From Oscheius dolichura (taxonomy: Eukaryota; Nematoda; Chromadorea; Rhabditida; Rhabditidae), in contig OW051493.1 of NCBI GenBank assembly GCA_932521035.1, positions 5,766,001 through 5,830,000 of the forward strand: a DNA stretch of 64,000 nt. Direction: 5' to 3'. The translations under genes and the position numbers were made by a program. Every line of letters starts with the position of its first letter. Positions within the stretch are counted from its first letter, which is position 1. Under the pieces are notes generated by a model, which made no database searches, had not been told where the DNA came from, and saw only the letters and a list, made by a program, of their open reading frames with translations. Positions 23,059 through 37,936 of the stretch are shown piece by piece.

Positions 23059-26000
23059 TGAAAAACTTCAAACGGGTTCTCAGCATTCAGAAGAGACTAA
23101 AAACGTGGCTTTTCCACGGGGTTCTACTCTAATTTTCATGATTTTTGTCTGTCAACCGGGTCCGGGGGAGAGGGGGAGGAGGGGGATATCTGAAAATGGG
23201 AGAGATCAGTCGAGAAAGAAGAGGGGAGATCGTGTAAATGGAGAGGAAGGAGTGGGCAGGTTGAATATGGTAATCGACCGGATATACGGGGAGGGCGGTG
23301 TCATAATCAGCTGAATCCATTGGGAACATCGGACTTCCTCTCTCTGGAAGGAGACCGACGGATACCTGGGTAGCCGTGGATTAGGGATTCATGAGTCAAC
23401 AAAACGCGGAATAGACACCTCCGGCAGGGACGCCTCCGGGGTCTTTTTTGGTTTCTCGACCAAGAAGAAAGGAATCAACGAACATGAATTGCGAAATGAA
23501 TTGAATCTAGAGAAAAGGGCTATTTATTAGACTTGATCATGATAGAATCAAAAGCGGTCAAGAAGGGGGTAATATGGTGAAATACGCGCCAAACTAAAGA
23601 GGGGGACTTATCCTATTGGAGCCTAAGCAGACGTAAGAAAAGCGTAGGATCACATGGAGACGTGATGAGGCGATAGAAATTATCAGATTATCCAGAGAGG
23701 AGACATCCTCATCACCAGGAAATGGGCAAAGTGAACGGAATGAAGCCGCCTGTTCCCGCCACGCCATGTCTGTTTGTGGCCATCCTCCGCATTCCCGTAC
23801 TTTTTCAGGAGAGGAGGACGCGAGGTGAATCATGGTCGACATTTTAATTGTTTGGCTTGTGTGGGTAATTTTTGCTCTTCTGCCGGCTGTCCGAGATGTC
23901 GTATTTATCAGCTGGGTAACCTAATTGAGCTGGTACACGATAACGGGCGCCGGGAGGAGACGGTGGGAGGAGAAGAGACAGGGGGACCACCCCGGGAGGG
24001 GGATCCTCGTTAGGGTCGGGAATTTGGGCAAAGCGGGATCGGGCAAAGTTTCTGCGATTATGAGAATGGCCAGTGGTCTGAGGCCAATAATAAACGAGGT
24101 TATCCCGGATACGGCATTAGGAGCCGCGACGGGGCAAGACAACATTCCAGCAGACATTTCCTACGTTGAGGAGAAAACAGAGAAAGTGTTTGGCACCATT
24201 TGCGATACCTGATTATGGGGTCGATTGAGTTACGACGAGACAAAGTAAGACCCCGTTGGCTATGAAAAAGTAATGCCCCTCACTTTTACCCGGGGCGTGA
24301 TAATGGGAACAGAGCCCGAATTCGAGAGGCGAGTGGGTTGTTCTCGATGCATAAAATGGCTTCCGTGTTTTACGCATCGAATACAAACCGGTCAAAAGTC
24401 GAAATAAAACACGACAGAGGAGGAGAGGAGGTAATCTAAAATAATACAGCCTAAGGATGCGTGAAATCGCCCCGTCGTAGAAAGTCTTTGTTGCGGGGGT
24501 GAATGGCTATAAGTGGGAGAGACTCCTCGCCCTCGGCCTGCCACTTCCAGCAGTCACCCTCTGTCCTCCTCTTCCCCTTTTTTATGTTTTGTCTGGGAAA
24601 TAAGACCTTGTCTAGTACAAACAGCAAAAGAGAAGTCAAGCGGGAGGACAGTAATAATGGGTGTTTATGAAGGGGGAAAAGTAGCCGCCAGAGTCAGGAG
24701 AAGTCGTCCCCGGGGAGGGGGTGATAAGCGAAGGAGGTGCATCCATCACGGCCTTCTAGCCACAGAAGTATTTTGGCCGGGGAGGCCCAATTTGGGGGAG
24801 TGTCCCGGTCCTCTTGGGCCGACTTTTTATCCCTCCCGTTCCCTGTTAATAAGGGCCGAAGGTGTTCGAAGCCTCATCTCTTCCCGTCGTGCATAACAAG
24901 TGGGCGGATAAGAAGCACACATAAAATAATCCGGGCCCTCCGAAAAAAAAAAGAAGGAGAAGAGCCACCCGGTGACAATTAGGCCAGGTTTGTGGTATTG
25001 CGATTAATTTGGAAGCGAGTCTGATGAGACACGGCCCGTCGAGGGGGGACCCGTAATTTCGAGAGGGGATATCCCCCTTCTCCCGATTTGGATATATACA
25101 AATAGAGGATACATACACAAAAAGATGGGGAGGAGACGAGGGACAGGTAGAAGAGACAGGGCCACGGCTAATAAGGACTCATGAAAGCTTGATGCCGGAA
25201 TAACAAATGCGCGCCCTCTGGGGTCATTTGACACCTGTGCACCGACATTTCTCGGTATCCTGGGGGATTTATAACTCCTCTGGGAGGCGCTACTTCCTCT
25301 TATTCATTTTATTGTTCTTTTCCATTGATTCTAAAAGGGAATAAGAAGATAGAAGAGGATAACTTTTTCGTCATACGAATGATTCAGACGGTCTGCCACA
25401 CCTCATACGGTGACCAGAATAATATTCAGGAGACTCTCAAAGATCGTACCCAATCAACTTTTCCCCTTTCGAACACCTGTTGCACTGGCTAATAATAAAT
25501 TGGAAAGAACTTCAAAGAGTACGGCCCCGCCCGCTCCAAAATATCTCGTTTTATTATATAAAAAGTATGAGATTAGTTGTAGCGATGGATATAAAAGGCG
25601 ACAAACAAGAAGCAATAGCCCCGGCGACAACTCACTTTGCCCCGTTATGTTATAATGAAATCCGACTCCCTGGATTAAATCCAGTGGTTTCTCTTCTAGC
25701 TGTTCGTTTTCTTTAAACGGAGAGGATAATCTAATGAATAAGGAGGAAAGGAGGAAGGCGACACCTGCGAGGGATGCCAGGAACAAACGTTGAAAATTTG
25801 TTGCCCCTGGGGTGGAATTATTCACGACAGGACCACCGCCATCTGGGGGCGAGGAAAACAATACAAAAGGGGTCCTTTCCTCTTCAGGGGAAGGGCTTTT
25901 CAGTGGTCATTTTCCGGGAGAAACATATGTTCCGGACATAAAATGGAGTGTCGCAGATGCCGTTTAATGACGGTATTGCAAAAAATGACTGGCCCGTTGC

Positions 26001-29000
26001 AACATTTGAGAAGCGGACTGATTAGGTCAGGTGTCTTTTGGGGCAGGTGAAGAGGGGACCCGGTTGACGACGCTGTTCTCATTTTATCTTTGGACTCACC
26101 AGGATGGATGGCGGGAGGAGGCAGTCGCGGGGGTTACTGTAGAAGATAGAGCATGTCGTCGAATCTGAAGAAACATTTTGAGAGAAGGAGAAGAAGAGAG
26201 GAAGAGAGGGCAAATCAAACGAACACCCGCATCATCCGGGTGACTGGAGAAACACTTTCATCGAACAAAAAGAGACCACCGGGAGCCAGGGAGGGAAAGG
26301 TGGAGTTCTTCGAAAGGAGAGTCGAAGGACATCTGTCATCGGCGCCTCGTCGCCCGGCGCCGAGTACAATGTCGTGCTATGATGGCACGGGATTTATGAC
26401 TATTGCCTTGTTTTCTGCGCTAAAAACTGGCTGTGGGTTAAAGCCGCGCGCCGTTTGAATTGAGGTGATGAGAAAAGATGGAAAGTGACAGATCTGGGAG
26501 GGAAAGGAGGGACCGAGTCGAAAATTAGCATAACGGCGGCCGCCGTTGACAAAGATGTTAATGTGAGAAGCGGTCAGGGCTTTCTGGGGAAATCCCCCTT
26601 GGGGAGGGGAAAGAGAGCCGAATTATCACCTAGGACAAAGGAAAACACCACGGATTAGCCGGAAAAGTACACACAAGGGCCGGGATAGCCTCCCGGTGAG
26701 GATGACAAGCAGCCGAAAGATAAATAGCCCGTTGCACATTCGGCGGACATGGACCACGGCCACGGGGAACTTTTGTAGGCACGAAAAATGGCTGTTGACG
26801 AGTGGAAAAGGGGGAGACCAACTGTGAAATTTATTGTTTTGGGAAAAACGACGAGTTACACAAGCTTTGGGACCTGAATCTGACCTGAGAGGGGCGGCTG
26901 TCTGTTTTTTGGATGAGCAATGGACTGGGCCTGCGGTTTATAGATGACTAGAGGGCAGATACCCCTATCCTCCCGTAACAAGGAGTTTCGATTATAAGAG
27001 AAATAAATCATGAACGAGGGTAGCTATCGGGGAGGACGGGGATTAGGGGAGGAGGAGGGAGAAGTTTCGTTGGAGGAGAAGAAACAACAATGAAATTATG
27101 GCGAGGAGTACTCTCTTGACGGCGAAGGAGGCAGCAGGAGGAGGGGGTAAAAGAAACAATTGAAACGGCTTCAAGCAATGAGATATGAATTATTCGCGGC
27201 ACGAATGAACCCCCGCCCCGAGGACACTCCAGGAGAACTTCACGCCTGCATAAGTTACGAGCTACGCATGTCAACGGTGTAGCCGGTCCGACCCTGAAGG
27301 AGCTCCCCTAATCAAAGAGTGTTCTCCCGGCTGGGTGACGTGAGACGCCGGCGTCGGCAGGCGTGAACGGCCCAAAAATTCAGAGAGAAAGGCCAATTGG
27401 GGCTAATTGGATTAAGACGGGTCCTCGTGGGTCAGAAGAGCAGCGGCTACTTACTCTCAGTGTGAAATGTGTCCAGTATTGATGTTTCGTCGTCGACACA
27501 CAAAGGAGCTGCCCCCGGGGGTCCTTCAACGGCTCGAGGTCACCTCTACTTCCAATTTTTAGGCTACAATCTCTATTTATTATGTCTTTTGGAGCACTTT
27601 GACTGATCCTCGAACCAAAGAAAGCAGTGAATGGATGGAAAGTGCAACCAAGTCTAGTCTCCCAGAAATATGGAAGCCGGCGGTGGAGGGAAGGAGTCTT
27701 GTGTCTGACAACTAAAGTAGGGACTTGTCGAGGAATTCAGAAAATTCAGGGGATGGGATGACATGGATCCAATGGAGCGGACAACACATTTCACACCTCG
27801 TTCTTTTGAATCGTCTTGAATGAACCCTTGACCAACCAAACACCCCCCGTCCCTCTGACCATTCTAGTCGAGAAAAGGAGAGAAATAACAGTGGAGGAAG
27901 GTAATCGAAGGGAAGGGGAAGGGAGAAGGGCCATACCCAGATAAAATGAATGGGCTTCGTTAGGAGGTGAGAAGGCAATAAAGGCCAGGAGGATGAGACA
28001 AACAAAAGACCTCGGGTGATATGTTTTTGAAACTACCAGGAAATCCGATCCACGCCCGAGATGACAGGACCCTCAAACGAGAGCATTTTGAGAGACCCCC
28101 GTAAAATTTTGAGTGGAGGAGGCACCTGCTTTGATTTGGCTGTCCACGGGCAACTGTTGCAAATCGGTTAGTTGTGTTCTCAGTTGAACGATGACACCGT
28201 CATTTATCACCTCGTCCCACGTTCCGATCAAATTGGCTGATTTTACGTTACGAGGACGTCTTTAACGGCTTTGGGAAAGGCGACGGGAGCCGGGGTGATG
28301 GCAACGTGATGGATGGCCGACGGTGAACGTGTCTCGGGAAAGCGGTTCCCCGAGTAATTCCTCGACCCTCGCACCCATACAGTCTCGGCAGCCAGACCGT
28401 CTTCTACTATTTCAGAGAGGGCGTACCAGGGAAACGGACTGTCCCCTCTCCAATCGACAAGATGCCGTCGTCTTTGTCGTTGATAGGGGGAAAGAGCAGA
28501 AGAATTTTTTATAACTCCCAGTCAATCCAATCGGACTTCTGGTATAAAGAGAATTCGACATTGTTCTGTCTTTTGGGTAAATGGCCGGGGTGAATGGTCA
28601 AATTTATGGGGGCACTTGGCAGCCTGGTAAGCAAACAGAAACAAACAACATATGGGTCGACTTCCGACGGGGCTAAGCCCGGGATTACTCGGGGATAAGA
28701 CCGGGAAGATTGTTTTTGGGCGACAGATTGTACACACGCGAGGAAGTGTCATCAAAGTGGCCGGGCGACCTGAGGCCGACGGAGAACAGGACGGAAAATG
28801 AATCAGAAAGGCTGCGGCTGGGAGGGAAGATGGCTCAGAAAGGGGTACATTTGAAGGGGGAACACCTTCTCTTGTAAAAGACAGCTGGAGCCACGTCTTT
28901 TCTGTTGACTCAGCTGCCTTTTGAGGTGCGATAACTGGTAGGAATAATAGCCTTTTATGAGCACTTACTCTGATCAGCCCGGATCGATGGGATTCTCGGG

Positions 29001-31205
29001 AGCCGGGAGGAAGGATATAAACAGAGAGGGAGGATCCCGTTATGGACAGTTTACACTCGGCTGATCTGCCCGGGAAAATGAGTGGTCTCGTGACAAAAAG
29101 TGGAAGATCCGTGAACAGATGTGCTCGCTGGAAGAACAAATGAGCCGGAGATAGGAGGCTCTGCTTGAACACCGGCGCTTGATAAAGAGAAAATAGAACA
29201 ATATAGGGGGAATGAGTCAGGAGGAGGCCCGAAGTAGCGGACTGATCCCCCTTGTGAAATAGACCAATTTTGGGGAGGAGGGCCATCTTTGACGGGAGAT
29301 AAGAAAGGGAACAAGTTGGCCAGGCGAGTGGTAACCGGAAGCGGCAGACGACTGCCGGATTGGGTTTCCGGGCCGACAGATTCACAAACAATGACCCCGA
29401 GTGACCGGGAGTGGAATCACAGGGGAGATGGCCATCGCCTCCTCTTTAAATGCGAATCGGAAGTGGTGGCAGCCAATCTAATAAGAGAAAATTGACCTAG
29501 AAAAAAGTCAGAAGTAATTTGGGTAATTGGAGGGTTGTTTGGCCAGAAAAAAGTCAATCCACCCGATGTCGGGATCATCAAATGGCCATTTAGTCAAGGC
29601 TTGGCAGCTCGCCGAGAGCTATAAAACAACTGACCCGACTCGTGGGACCCGACCGGCAGATCGGGTGGCGCCTCGGGATTCTATAGGTCGCAGATGGTCA
29701 CAAAAATTATGATAAGCTCTCGGGGGAATGGCTACGGATGACAGAACTCTTTCAGTGGGGGGACGGAGGAAATAGTCCTCGAGGAGCCCTTGATATCCCG
29801 AAAAAGCTGGGAAGGTGGTATTCAAAAAAGAAGGGCTTGTTGCGTGTCGGCCCCGTCAAAGGTCAGCCGGAGGTCATCCTCACAGCTGCCCGCCGGGAAT
29901 GCTCTAATTGGTCGACACCAACGTGTCTTGTCATCTGTCCGGGCACTTGTTGCCTCGGGGATAATTAAGACGGATCACCTTTTCAGCGGTTCCCTCAACT
30001 CCCTGCTCCCTATGGATAATACCCGAGGTCTTGACGCGTCCGCTTATTCTCGGTTCATTGGCGTTCTGATGCGTGGCAGATTGAAGCACAGATCAGCAGA
30101 TTGTCCCACTTTCGTTTAGCAGATGCCCAAGGGAGAAAGGTCTCTTTTTGCCGGGGGAGTATACGGCCAGCCGGGATCGTGGCGTCGAAAGAGAGAGCTT
30201 CCGCCTGATTTACAGAAATTCGATCTGCTCTGGTTATGGTCAAAGGGCGCGCGACTATCAATCACGGGAATAAACTGGCAGGGTCGGAAAGGCAAAGGGA
30301 TCCCCTCGTAGTGCATCGTAATCCTAATTGATGCGTTGTGAGGCTCGAGTTTCAAAGTTGCATTAGACTAAGACATGGCCGGAGGGGATGCCCAAGGAGG
30401 AGAGGATAATTAGCTGATCCCCGAGGTGTTCGAACACATTCCTTTGCGGGAGGAGGACGAGAGGATCGGCCGACAGCTGGACGGGCTCGGAGGAGTCGTA
30501 ATCTCGAAAGATTACATGCTCCATTGCTATTTTATGGCCTGTGGCGAGAGAGGAAACTATGCTAATTTTTGGGAAGAGTTGGCAGATAAATCTTCCGCCT
30601 GTAGGGGTTATTTGGGGGGCCAATTAGAGACTGGCACCCGGGGGCAATACAATGGACCAATCAAGGGACGGGCCCGGAAAGGAACGGACAACACCTGTTG
30701 GCAGGAAGAGCACCGATTGGGTAATTGAAGCGGGCCAATTGTTGACGCTGAAAAAGAGAAGCAGAGACAAAATACGACACCTTGTTTGGGAGCAGAGGAA
30801 CTGCTGCTGCGTATTATGCAAATTAGCCGCGGTGCAATCAGAGGGGGAAGACAGGAAGGAACCGCCACAGGGGCCCCCCGCGAGACTCGTACTCTCATTA
30901 ACAATCAAGTTTAAACGATCCCAGGTTGTTAGAAATCGAGCGAACCTTAACTACAACGGAAAAAGTTCCATTCAACAGCTTCTCCCATCCTTGCTTTTTC
31001 TAGGTCGGTGTTCAGTTTTCTCTTCTTTTTTTCGACGGAGCACAGGGATGGTTCTACTTGTAGAGAAAACGGTCCCTGGCAATCCCCTTGAAAAGGGCTA
31101 CCAGCCGGCAATTTTTCTATTTGTCATAATCGATGAGATCTGTTTTTTATTCATGGGAGCCGCCAGTCAATGGCGCCTACAGTCCGCTTTGGCCCAGCTG
31201 GCAGA
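23059..31205. other. Long gene-free stretch upstream of the RPTP
   Basis: About 8.1 kb between divergent genes, with no supportable coding gene. It is purine-rich on the plus strand from about 23.1 to 30.9 kb, then switches to pyrimidine-rich just before the BAR gene. The long introns of the RPTP have the same skew, so most of this region may be transcribed as its 5' leader or first intron. A splice-acceptor-like acgtttttag sits about 43 nt upstream of the RPTP start (minus strand, near 23100). The largest open frame (28522-29391, minus) looks like low-complexity chance coding. Confidence 0.55.
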
Positions 31206-32311
31206 ATGTCTTCTACATTGGAGTCTCTCAAAAAGGTTTCGTCCTTTTCTCTTTCAGTCAAAGAATGCCCGTTAGGTTTATGACAGAGTCGAACAAACGG
31301 TAGCCGAGACGGTGGGCTCGGCCCAGAAAACAGAACTCAACCAGGACCTTCTGTTGAAGATTGGCATGGTGGACGACATCAAGAACCACGTCTCCACCAT
31401 CTTGGTCACCTTGGAGGTGACCGTTCTTCTTTGATACCACTAGAGAAATGGCTACAGAGACACATTCCCCACGACCAGCGTCTCATCTCCTCTTTCTCGG
31501 CTTCTACGCATTCCGCCGACGCCGTGGCCCACGCCATGCACGATTTTGCCCGGGCCATGGAGAATTGGCCCAAAAATGATAAAAACGAATACATAATGCA
31601 GATGTTCCTGTGTGCCGAAGACGTATTCAAGACGGTAAACAACCCTAACCCCAGAGAAATACGATGTTTAGCTGTCCAAGTCTGAGAAAAGGTACGTGGA
31701 AAATGCGGCTATTCACTTCCTCGCTCCCATGAAGGTAGGCCATCTCCTTCAGAAAAGATCCAAATAATTTCGGACCTTTGAGCTCTTCCTCAACGCCGAC
31801 ATGAAGAAGTTCGAATTTGTGAGTTCCTCTTTTGCCGGGAATGGCTTCTTTAGGAGAAGAAGAACCTACAGACGGCCAGAGTCGACATGGACTGTGCGAG
31901 GAACAAGGCCAACAAAGTGGACAACGACCAGAATGTTCTGGAAGCGAGCAGGGCCACGGCCGAGTTCACGAAGCAGAGAGAACTGGTTGGTATTTCGAAA
32001 GAATAGCCATAATGCCTCTTTCAGGTGGAAGAAGAGGTACAGAACATGGAGATGAAGATGATGGTCGTTCGGAGATCCTTGGCGGCTTACGTAGACGACC
32101 TCGTCGCCCATCTGAGCACCTCCCTTGAAGCAGCGAAGAAGCTCCAATTGGTAGGTATGGGGTAACCTCTTAAAACTGCCACCATCAGATAATGGGCAAG
32201 CAGATAGACCAGGAAAGCGCCAACAGAGGGACACCCACACCGTCGAACTCCTCTCTACCCGATCCCTACCATACCGAGGTTCTTCACCCGGCCAGCTCTA
32301 GTGATTATTAG
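31206..32311 (+). CDS. BAR-domain protein
   Basis: Spliced exons give MSSTLESLKK, then VYDRVEQTVAETVGSAQKTE (start 31277), EKWLQRHIPHDQRLISSFSA, FARAMENWPKNDKNEYIMQM, YVENAAIHFLAPMKKF, and the long amphipathic helix ELQTARVDMDCARNKANKVD / ASRATAEFTKQRELVEEEVQ. The end is VLHPASSSDY and TAG. The heptad-rich, charged helices and their order fit the N-BAR/BAR fold that senses or bends membranes, as in endophilin- or amphiphysin-type proteins. There is no SH3 domain; the protein ends soon after the BAR region, about 250-270 residues in total. Introns are 25-50 nt. The start follows a cag 1 nt upstream. A 3' polyadenylation signal lies at 32338. Which BAR subfamily it belongs to I cannot say. Confidence 0.8.
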
Positions 32312-32337
32312 ACCTTCTTGGGCATTGCACTATTTTG

Positions 32338-32343
32338 AATAAA
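32338..32343 (+). terminator. Polyadenylation signal of the BAR gene
   Basis: AATAAA lies 27 nt after the stop codon. Confidence 0.7.
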
Positions 32344-32896
32344 AGTTACGGGGAGAAGTGTTTTATCTTGAGAGAGAAGATGGGAAATCCCCGTCTATAC
32401 CTAATTGTTCGTGTTTCCTCTTCATTAATCGCGTTGCTTTTCTCCTTCGCTTTCCTTACACGACAATCTCGTCGCTAGTTTGGGCTCTCAATATCATTTG
32501 CTGAGGTTGAAATATCATGTCAACTAACGCCCGCCATATCAGGTCAATTGTTGTCAGAAGATGCCCCCTTTTTGATTAGCCCCTTAGCCCTGGCCAGGTT
32601 GTTCTTTTGACCCTCTGTCCGCGCTTTCCCATCCCAATCGATCTTTCCATTTCATCCTCCAAAAAGGCGTCGTATTTCGAGATTTCCCTTGTCTTTTTAT
32701 CCATCTGTCTTTTAAGCGAGTGCTCCCGTCTGTTCTTTGTGCCCCGCCACACATCACACCGCCCATGTGACGGCTAGTTACGTAAATGTACCATGCTGCT
32801 TTACTGCGCAGAGGCACACGGCCCCTTTCCGTTTTCTATTAGCTTTTGTCTTATTTCGCTTCGTTTTCTACCAGATAATTATATTTTCAGTCGGAA
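32344..32896 (+). other. Intergenic between the BAR and thiolase genes
   Basis: About 550 nt, pyrimidine-rich on the plus strand, with no supportable gene. It ends in atattttcag directly before the thiolase start, a likely trans-splice or 5' UTR splice acceptor. Confidence 0.55.
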
Positions 32897-34959
<2,063 letters not shown>

Positions 34960-35206
34960 GCCCCCGTCTACAGATTGTGTCTTTCTCTCCCTCTCATATA
35001 ATACATATGCATCAATTTCAGCCGGTTGCTCTCGTATCTAGGACGCGTTGTTGAGTTGTTTTCTTTGTTGATCGGTTAGTGTACGTATTGGTCCCGAGAT
35101 TATGCCATATAAATCTTCTTCTATTATCTCATCTCTTCTCTTTCTTCTTTTGGTATTACCAAGTCTTCCTTCCTCCTTTTTCTTCACAGTTTACCCTCTC
35201 TTCTAG

Positions 35207-37831
35207 ATGTCTGGCGACTCCCAGAGAGTAATCATCGTCAGCGGAGTCCGTACCCCCATCGCCTCCTTCAAGGGCTCCTTCTCCGGGGTCTCTCCAGCCG
35301 AATTGGGAAGTATCGCTGCCAGGGAAGCCATCAAGAGATCGGGCCTGTCCCCGGACGACATCGAGGAGTCCTTCGTGGGAGCTGTCCTCACCGCGAACTG
35401 TGGTCAGAACGTGGCCCGTCAGGTGGCCGTCGCAGCTGGTTCGTGTTGTTGTTTACAAAGTACGAGTGAACCCCTTCAGGTATCCCCAAGACATCCCAAG
35501 CAGTAGCCGTCAACAAAGTATGCTCCTCTTCGATGAAAGCCCTCTGCTTGGCCGCTCTCTCCATCAAAGCCGGGTACAGGCAGAGGACGCTGGTGGGAGG
35601 AGTGGAAAACATGAGCCAGGTGAGTAGAATCCCCATAGAAAAAAAGCAGACCCCCCTTCAGGTTCCTTTCTACGTCCCACGGAGTGAGCCTCCGTATGGG
35701 GGATTCCAAGCCATCGACGGAATTGTGAAGGATGGCCTCCAGGATGCTATGCTGAATCAGGCGATGGGAACGTGCGCCGAGAAGTCCGTCAAGGACTACA
35801 AAATAAGCAGAGAAGCTCAAGATGAGTTCGCCGTGAACAGCTACAAGAAGGCGGCCGCTGCCTGGAAGGTTCGTGATCTCTTCCTGCAAGATGAAAGCCC
35901 ATTTCCGATTCAAATCACTTTTTTTCTTTGGGAGAATCATCTAGACGCTAGAAACTAGCCATGCTATCCTCCACGTCGTCCTTTCCCATCGTTGATAAGA
36001 TATTAAAAAACACAGACGAGGACTCTTTCGAAAATCGCGTCACTTCCTCGCCTTTTCGAATGCAACGTCTCGGCTCGCAAATTTACGCAATCGCTAGAAA
36101 TAATTTGCTTATGGAAATTTGTAAAACGAAAATATTGGTATTTTTGAACAATATACCTAGTACAATCGGAGTTTAGGAGGGAAAATTTGCCGAAGAGGTC
36201 TTGACAGTGACCATCAAGGCGAAAAGAGGAGCGGACATCACCGTCGCTGAAGACGAGGAGTTCAAGAAGCTCATCGAGTCGAAGGTAAAACACCCAAAAT
36301 CAGCACTAATCCACACAGGTCCCCTCCCTATCCCCTGTCTTTATCAAAGATGGCAGCGGAACCATAACCGCGGCCAACGCCTCGTCCCTCAACGACGGTG
36401 CCGTTGCTGCCATTGTCACCTCCGTGGCGGCTGTCCCACAAGGTTGGCTTTCCCCCTTTCATTTTCGAAACTCTCTTCTCAGGCGCCAAGCCATTGGCCG
36501 AGCTGCTCCATTTCGCAGAAGAGGGCGGAGAGCCAGTGGATTTCACCGTTGCCCCCGCGTATGCTGTGAAAAAGGTAGATTATGACAATTTATTGAAGAC
36601 AAAGAAATATTTCAGTTGCTAAAGGAATCTAATTTGACGGTAAATGATATCGCTCTCTGGGAATGTAACGAGGCCTTTTCCGTGACCGTTTTGGCCTTTA
36701 TGCAAGAATTGGGACTGGATCCGGCTAAACTTAATGTAAAAGGAGGCGCGGTGGCACTAGGGCATCCATTGGGGTGAGGTTTATTACGTATTCTATTTAC
36801 TACGGCCACAAAGGGGAAGAGATACATACTGATATAAGGAGAAGTACATAGAGATCAGTTTTTGTTATTAGAGGTAGGGGGCTCGTCGTCGAGATCAGAG
36901 TCGGAGGAGGTCATAGGGGGTCCAAAGAGGACGAACATCTCATCCGTTTTATCCGATGATTTACTTGGTTGTAGGATGACTCGTCTCCTGGGAGATCTTC
37001 TTTTCGGAGTTGGCAACACGTAGACAGTCCCAGTCTCCTCGTCCTCAGAGTCTGAGGGGGCGGGAGAAAAAAACCTGGGCTTCTTCCAGATCGGCATAGG
37101 AGGGGAACTGCTGCGTGGAGATGGAGGGAGACGTGGCCCGAGAGGAGAATGACTTCTTGAGGAGCTGTCGGATGAACTGATAGACGAGAGATCGGAGGAA
37201 CTGCTGCTGGAGCGGGAGATGACTTCGAAGCGGGAGATGCGGTTGTACTGTCGACGACGGCGAGGGAAGGTCCGCATTGGCGAGAGAGGACGTTCGTCAA
37301 GAATGGTTTGAAGTCGGCTAGTTAGGAGATCCCTTCCACGAGGAAAGCACAGAGGAGATCCTGGACGGGAGTGAGCCTCCAGGGACGAGTTGCCGACGCT
37401 AGAATCGCTGTCACTGGAAGGATCCCCCGACTGTGGGTAACTTACTGGATCTTCCGGAGCAACATTCGAAACATCGGGGCGACAGGAAGAAGAACGGGAA
37501 AAGAGGGACATATTCGAAAATAGCGGGTTGAGTGGGGGTTGAGGAGTGAGAACGGCGCGGCGTTTATATAGCGGACATTCGAAAAGGCGCGTTTCGAAAT
37601 GTTTTGCGTACGACGCGACACAAGAATAGAAGCGGGGAATTCGAAAAGCGGGGAACGAGATGGATACACATTCGTAAAGAGAGATCTTGGAATTAACAGA
37701 AATATTTCAGAATGTCGGGACTTCGAATTGTGTTGTCGCTGGCCTACTCGCTCAGTCCCGGTCAGCTGGGTGTCGCGGCCATTTGCAACGGAGGAGGCGA
37801 GGCCATGGCTGTCCTCATCCGGAAACTGTGA
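35207..37831 (+). CDS. Acetyl-CoA acetyltransferase paralogue without presequence
   Basis: The frame starts [20 protein letters not shown] immediately after tctcttctag, with no mitochondrial leader, so a cytosolic location is likely. The nucleophile Cys is in [11 protein letters not shown]. The frame continues [48 protein letters not shown], the catalytic His in [11 protein letters not shown], and the second Cys in [14 protein letters not shown], ending IRKL and TGA. One Gly of the usual GGGG run is Glu, a mild departure. Introns are short except one of about 310 nt (35870-36177) and the last (36776-37710, 935 nt). That last intron sits at the same codon and phase as in the neighbouring thiolase and contains a complete antisense gene. 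A tandem duplication is likely; C. elegans also has adjacent thiolase paralogues beside kat-1. Confidence 0.9.
36780..36785 (-). terminator. Polyadenylation signal of the nested antisense gene
   Basis: On the minus strand AATAAA lies about 70 nt downstream of the nested gene's stop codon and only a few bases inside the host thiolase intron. Confidence 0.6.
36855..37511 (-). CDS. Intronless Ser/Arg-rich protein nested in a thiolase intron
   Basis: A 218-residue uninterrupted frame lies on the strand opposite its host. It starts [20 protein letters not shown] and contains Ser/Asp-rich blocks ([13 protein letters not shown]), an Arg run ([20 protein letters not shown]), a long Ser tract, a Pro/Ser/Arg region ([16 protein letters not shown]) and the basic stretch [14 protein letters not shown]. 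It ends acidic: [16 protein letters not shown]. The composition suggests an intrinsically disordered, highly phosphorylatable, probably nuclear protein; no domain is recognised. It has a TATA box 52 nt before the start, a polyadenylation signal 70 nt after the stop, and no introns, unlike its neighbours. Simple-sequence chance coding is possible but less likely given these signals. Confidence 0.7.
   Translation of the reverse strand: MSLFSRSSSCRPDVSNVAPEDPVSYPQSGDPSSDSDSSVGNSSLEAHSRPGSPLCFPRGRDLLTSRLQTILDERPLSPMRTFPRRRRQYNRISRFEVISRSSSSSSDLSSISSSDSSSRSHSPLGPRLPPSPRSSSPPMPIWKKPRFFSPAPSDSEDEETGTVYVLPTPKRRSPRRRVILQPSKSSDKTDEMFVLFGPPMTSSDSDLDDEPPTSNNKN
37563..37570 (-). promoter_or_regulatory. 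TATA box of the nested gene
   Basis: On the minus strand this reads TATATAAA, 52 nt upstream of the ATG at 37511, a normal distance for a short 5' UTR. Confidence 0.6.
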
Positions 37832-37936
37832 CTATCTGAGACATCAAAACTGTGAATGTTGTTCCTTTTTATTCAACTGGTTGTTGGTTGTGGGATTTTC
37901 TGTTCTCTTGCCAAATTCTATCATAATTAACACGTA

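Noticed and set aside
28522..29391. 289-codon minus-strand frame, the longest in the gene-free region
   Set aside because: Composition is Ser/Pro/Leu/Phe-rich as expected from pyrimidine-rich sequence; no domain, no leader, no splice structure like that of real genes here. A homology search finding a conserved protein would reverse this.
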